Assembly: GCA_030432035.1 (NCBI GenBank)
Contig: JAUIHO010000025.1
Span: 1 to 35,006, forward strand
Origin: Phycisphaerae bacterium
Lineage (GTDB): Bacteria > Planctomycetota > Phycisphaerae > UBA1845 > UTPLA1
DNA length: 35,006 bases
Direction of reading: 5' to 3'
The notes below the pieces were generated by a model, which did not search any database, was not told the origin of the DNA, and saw only the letters and a program-made list of their open reading frames with translations. Shown in pieces: positions 31,880 through 35,006 of this stretch; the stretch's first letter is position 1; every line of letters starts with the position of its first letter. The position numbers were made by a program, and so were the translations under genes.

Positions 31880-33260
31880 TGGGGCCGGTTCAGCGCAAGT
31901 GGTCGACGGCGAACCAACCAATACGTCGACGCTGCGCAAGTGGGGCTGGGGCTTGCTCATTCTGTTTGCGTGCAGCGGGCCGATCATCGGCGATATCTAC
32001 GACGGCAAGCGCACGCTGTTCGGCTTTGAAACGTATCCGATCTTGTGGTGGCAATTGGCCTATGCCGTCGGATTCATCGGTTACGTTTGCTTGATAGCGG
32101 CGTTTCGGCAACACGCGCCGTCGATGCGAATCGTGCTGCTGGGGGCGGTTGTACTGCGCCTGCCATTTCTGTTGTCGCCGCCCAATAGCGATGTGAATCG
32201 TTATTTGTGGGAGGGGCGGTTACAGGTCGAAGGCTTAAGCCCGTATCTCGTCAGCCCGGAAGATGAAGCTGGCGCGCATTTGCACGACGACATACACGCC
32301 GGGATCAATCATCCGCATTACCACACGATCTATCCGCCGCTTTCGCAACTCGCCTTTCGCGCGATGGCCACAGTCGCGTACGACATCAAAACGGCGCAAA
32401 TCGTTTTCACCTTGCTCGACTTGTGCGTGATATTGGCGTTGGCTCAATTGTTGGTGTTGCTCAACAAGCCGCCGTGGTTGGTGGCGGGATATGCATTCTG
32501 CCCATTCGCCTTAGCTGCATTTGCACATGCGGGGCATAATGACACGCTGATGTTGCTGCCGCTATTGGGCTTTGCCTATTTCGGTACCAAGCAACAGTGG
32601 GGCTTCGCTGGGCTATGTTTGGGTTTGGCGATCTTGGCAAAGACCACGCCCGTCGTATTGCTCGCGCTTTTATTGGGCCGCAGTTGGAAGGCGCTCATCG
32701 TTGCGGGGCTAACGGTTGCCGCCGGCTACGCCGTGTATCTCGATGCGGGCAGCCAGTTGTTTGACGTGCTGTTAAAGTTCTCTGCCGACGGTGCGTTGAA
32801 CAATCCGTTTGACGCGGTGCGCCAGCTAATCGAAGCGGCGGGCGGGCCGCAGACATTCTTATCGCAACGCAATAAACTCGCCGCCGTCTTACTCATCTTT
32901 GCCGCCGGCTACATCGCTGGACGGCGCAAACCGCTGGTTGAGTCAACTTACCAGCTGCTGGCTATCACCGTCCTGTTGTTGCCCATCATTCACTTCTGGT
33001 ATCTCACGTGGCCGTTTGCGTTTGCGGTGCTTACGCAGAAACATCGATGGGCGTGGCTTACATTGACTGGCTCGATTGTGCTGTATTGGTATGCCGATCT
33101 GGCGGGCCAGATGGAAAAAGCAGGCGTGCCGGGAATGAAATGGCAACTGCCGGATGAGATCGTGTTGATGATTTGGGTGCCGGTAGCGGCTGCGTTGCTC
33201 GTCGATATTTGGAAAAGCAAGCGAGGGCGTCCCTCAATTGAAGAGAACGCCCTCACTTGA
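31872..33260 (+). CDS. Polyprenyl-phosphate mannosyltransferase-like membrane protein (GT-C)
   Basis: The 462-residue product starts at ATG 31872 inside the stop of the GT2 gene. About eleven hydrophobic segments are present. The first large periplasmic loop has NSDVNRYLWEGRLQVEGLSPYL and HPHYHTIYPPLSQLAFRAM, which is typical of alpha-mannosyltransferases that use lipid-linked sugars (D in SDVNRY as the candidate catalytic residue). The rest is membrane-spanning, with ALLLGRSWKALIVAGLTVAA near two-thirds. Coupling to GT2 suggests a shared glycan or glycolipid pathway, though the product cannot be read from sequence. A hairpin covers its last codons. Confidence 0.82.
   Translation: MNDGAGSAQVVDGEPTNTSTLRKWGWGLLILFACSGPIIGDIYDGKRTLFGFETYPILWWQLAYAVGFIGYVCLIAAFRQHAPSMRIVLLGAVVLRLPFLLSPPNSDVNRYLWEGRLQVEGLSPYLVSPEDEAGAHLHDDIHAGINHPHYHTIYPPLSQLAFRAMATVAYDIKTAQIVFTLLDLCVILALAQLLVLLNKPPWLVAGYAFCPFALAAFAHAGHNDTLMLLPLLGFAYFGTKQQWGFAGLCLGLAILAKTTPVVLLALLLGRSWKALIVAGLTVAAGYAVYLDAGSQLFDVLLKFSADGALNNPFDAVRQLIEAAGGPQTFLSQRNKLAAVLLIFAAGYIAGRRKPLVESTYQLLAITVLLLPIIHFWYLTWPFAFAVLTQKHRWAWLTLTGSIVLYWYADLAGQMEKAGVPGMKWQLPDEIVLMIWVPVAAALLVDIWKSKRGRPSIEENALT
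33223..33254. terminator. Hairpin at the 3' end of the GT-C gene
   Basis: GAGGGCGT (33223-33230) pairs with ACGCCCTC (33247-33254), eight bases, with AAG/CTT extending outside after one mismatch. The loop is 16 bases. It lies within the last codons of the GT-C gene, 25 bases from the end of the convergent ABC permease gene. There is no clear T-run on the plus side; a bidirectional role is possible. Confidence 0.45.
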
Positions 33261-33278
33261 TGCATCGAAAAATCTAAA

Positions 33279-34589
33279 TCAACCCTTGATGACCCACTTC
33301 GCCAACTCACCCGCCTTCGGCGGCTTGCCTTGCATCAATAGACCGATGCGAAACACGCGGCCCGCAGCAAATATGCAAAACACCGTAAAGAGCAAAACGA
33401 TCGGAATGCCCAACAGCGGCTGCCAAATCGGTATGCCCGGCGGCACGGCCATACGCGTGATCATGATCATGGGCGTGGCAGGCGGGAAGAACGACACATA
33501 GGTCGCCAACGGTCCGTTCGGCGCTTGAATGATGGGCACGATCATCATCAACGGTAAGACGATGACGATCATGACCGGCATCAACAGGCTTTGGGCATCT
33601 TTCACTTCGCTGCATGCCGCACCGATGCCGCAAAAGATCGAGCCGAACATCACCATCGCGAGCGCTGCATAAACAAGCATCCAAACGATTTGCGAAACCG
33701 GTAGCAGGTCGCCATGGCCGTAGTAATCGGCAACGAAATACCCACCGCCAAGGTACAGGCCTAACAAGGTTAACGCGACGCCCATCACGCCGAGCAGTTT
33801 GCCCAACATGAGTTGAAACGGCGGGATGGAGCCCATCAACACCTCCGCGATTCGTTGCATCTTTTCTTCGATAATGTTCTGCATCATCTGCGGGCCGCTG
33901 ATCATGACGGCCATAAACATCAGCATGCAGAAACCGTACGGAACGATGAACGAGGTAAAGCGATCGGCCTCTTCGGCATCTTTCACGTTGCCCGCTTCGT
34001 CGACTTTGATCAGGCCCAGGTTGCGCACATCGATCGGTCGAATCGCGTTGGATACGACGTCGGGCGAGAGGTTCGCCTCTTTGAATCGCACGGGCAAAAC
34101 GAGTCGATTGAGTTGACCTTCGAGCCAACGCAAAAACTCTCGGTCGGTCGGGCTCTGCGAGTGATACCGCACCTCGTCTGCGCCGCTATCCGTCGCATCA
34201 CTGTTGAGCACGTTCGATCCAATATCGAGAAACGCATCGAGTTCTTTGGCTTTGACCTGTTTGGATAAGGCCAGTCGCTGCGCCTCGGCGTCGTCTTCGG
34301 GCGCGATTTGCGACAGCTTAAATGCAGGACGCACTTTTTCACCGGCGTCGTTGGTGATGGCATTCTCATTGCGCTGTTGGGCGAGTTGCTCGATCTGCGG
34401 ATACAACTGGCTCGTGCGGTCGATGATCGCGATCTTGCGATCTTTCGTGTCCACACCGTCGCCGACGAATTTTTGCACCAAGATGCTACCGCCCATCAGC
34501 ACCGGCATCAGCACGATGGTGACGAGAAACGTCTTGCTCTGCACCTGCGCGAGATATTCCCGCTTGAATACAACCATTACCTTATTCAT
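33279..34589 (-). CDS. ABC-2 type transporter permease
   Basis: The 436-residue protein is an export permease of the ABC-2 class. The N-terminus VVFKREYLAQVQSKTFLVTI is typical, with the first TM at about 19-36. A large extracytoplasmic domain (about 40-215) follows, then five TM helices between about 220 and the end, with IEEKMQRIAEVLMGSIPPFQ preceding TM3. This pattern is that of NatB or the YhaP-type permeases linked to sodium or drug export. ATG overlaps the ATPase stop by four bases. Substrate cannot be told from sequence. Confidence 0.92.
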   Translation of the reverse strand: MNKVMVVFKREYLAQVQSKTFLVTIVLMPVLMGGSILVQKFVGDGVDTKDRKIAIIDRTSQLYPQIEQLAQQRNENAITNDAGEKVRPAFKLSQIAPEDDAEAQRLALSKQVKAKELDAFLDIGSNVLNSDATDSGADEVRYHSQSPTDREFLRWLEGQLNRLVLPVRFKEANLSPDVVSNAIRPIDVRNLGLIKVDEAGNVKDAEEADRFTSFIVPYGFCMLMFMAVMISGPQMMQNIIEEKMQRIAEVLMGSIPPFQLMLGKLLGVMGVALTLLGLYLGGGYFVADYYGHGDLLPVSQIVWMLVYAALAMVMFGSIFCGIGAACSEVKDAQSLLMPVMIVIVLPLMMIVPIIQAPNGPLATYVSFFPPATPMIMITRMAVPPGIPIWQPLLGIPIVLLFTVFCIFAAGRVFRIGLLMQGKPPKAGELAKWVIKG

Positions 34590-35006
34590 GATGCGTCGGC
34601 CTCCGGGCGGGCGATGCGAACGAAGATATCGTGCAACGAGGGGCTGGCGATTTCGAAGAGATTGATACGCGTGCGACCGGCGAGTTCGCTGAGCAACTGC
34701 TGCGGGTCACTGCCGTTGGTGAGTCGCACTTCCTGATAATTACCCTGGTCGGAAGCCTTCTCGATACCGTTTACACTCGACAGAACCGACGGATCTTCGA
34801 GCCGCAAGCGAATGGTGTCGTTGCCGTAATTGGCTTGAATCGACTGTAGCGTGCCGTCGAGCACCTTCTTGCCGTTGTGGATCATGAAAATCTGATCGCA
34901 CATCTTCTCGGCGGCCCCCATGTCGTGCGTCGAAAAGATCACGGTGGAGCCGTTGCGCTTGAGATCGATGATCGCGTCGCGCAAGACTTCGAGATTGACG
35001 GGGTCG
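34586..35006 (-). CDS. ABC transporter ATP-binding protein (C-terminal part)
   Basis: This is the 3' part of the ATPase paired with the permease; the frame is open to the window edge. The visible residues begin DPVNLEVLRDAI, just after the D-loop, and include STVIFSTHDMGAAEKMCDQI with the H-loop His, then ...MIHNGKKVLDGTL. A C-terminal regulatory domain of about 90 residues follows (IRLRLEDPSVLSSVNG..., SLHDIFVRIA). Walker A, Q-loop and signature motifs lie outside the window. Overlap of the stop with the permease start (ATGA) shows the two are co-translated. Confidence 0.92.
   Translation of the reverse strand, partial: DPVNLEVLRDAIIDLKRNGSTVIFSTHDMGAAEKMCDQIFMIHNGKKVLDGTLQSIQANYGNDTIRLRLEDPSVLSSVNGIEKASDQGNYQEVRLTNGSDPQQLLSELAGRTRINLFEIASPSLHDIFVRIARPEADAS

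Noticed and set aside
1..35006. tRNA, rRNA, CRISPR array or phage island
   Set aside because: No cloverleaf-like, rRNA-like or regularly spaced repeat pattern was noticed, and no integrase or transposase was recognised. A dedicated scan was not possible.

Overview
The window is about 35 kb of chromosomal DNA with a moderately high G+C content and dense coding. It most resembles a member of the Planctomycetota or another PVC-group bacterium. The reasons are a ribosomal L17 with a long insert and tail, an RNA polymerase alpha subunit with a long acidic tail, a secreted mosaic of CARDB and NHL modules, and a membrane-anchored Ser/Thr kinase-like protein with a large extracytoplasmic repeat region. 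The assignment rests on gene character alone and is moderate in confidence.

Region 1 (1-6172) is the distal spc/alpha ribosomal operon: secY (3' part), adk, map, rpmJ, rpsM, rpsK, rpoA and rplQ, followed by a HIT-family hydrolase. infA and rpsD, which commonly sit in this block, are absent. Region 2 (6173-7162) is a gene-poor spacer with an AT-rich repeat cluster.

Region 3 (7163-17528) holds a large secreted CARDB/NHL protein facing a degenerate kinase-TM-repeat protein. The two are separated by a small inverted-repeat element. An RND efflux pair (membrane fusion protein and inner-membrane pump) follows. Region 4 (17529-21980) contains a MITE-like element, a three-gene cassette (a single-domain PLD-like protein lacking its catalytic His, and two small exported proteins that look like diverged duplicates), a four-module Spy-like periplasmic protein, and a convergent OmpH/Skp-like gene sharing a terminator with it.

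Region 5 (22073-29354) carries a multi-spanning membrane protein, frr, a hairpin-rich spacer, a MaoC-type hydratase, a low-G+C membrane protein, a lipA-tmk-holB operon on the minus strand and a divergent universal stress protein. Region 6 (29408-35006) carries a DUF547 secreted protein, a processive GT2 glycosyltransferase overlapping a GT-C-type mannosyltransferase-like gene, and an ABC-2 export system cut by the window end.

Most of the window is housekeeping. The points that deserve a second look are the probable pseudokinase, the His-less PLD operon, the compact inverted-repeat elements (one of which supplies the stop codon of the RND pump), the hairpin-rich frr-maoC spacer, the structured leader before rpoA, and the repeated Spy-like architecture. 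No CRISPR array, tRNA, rRNA, integrase, transposase or phage gene was recognised.
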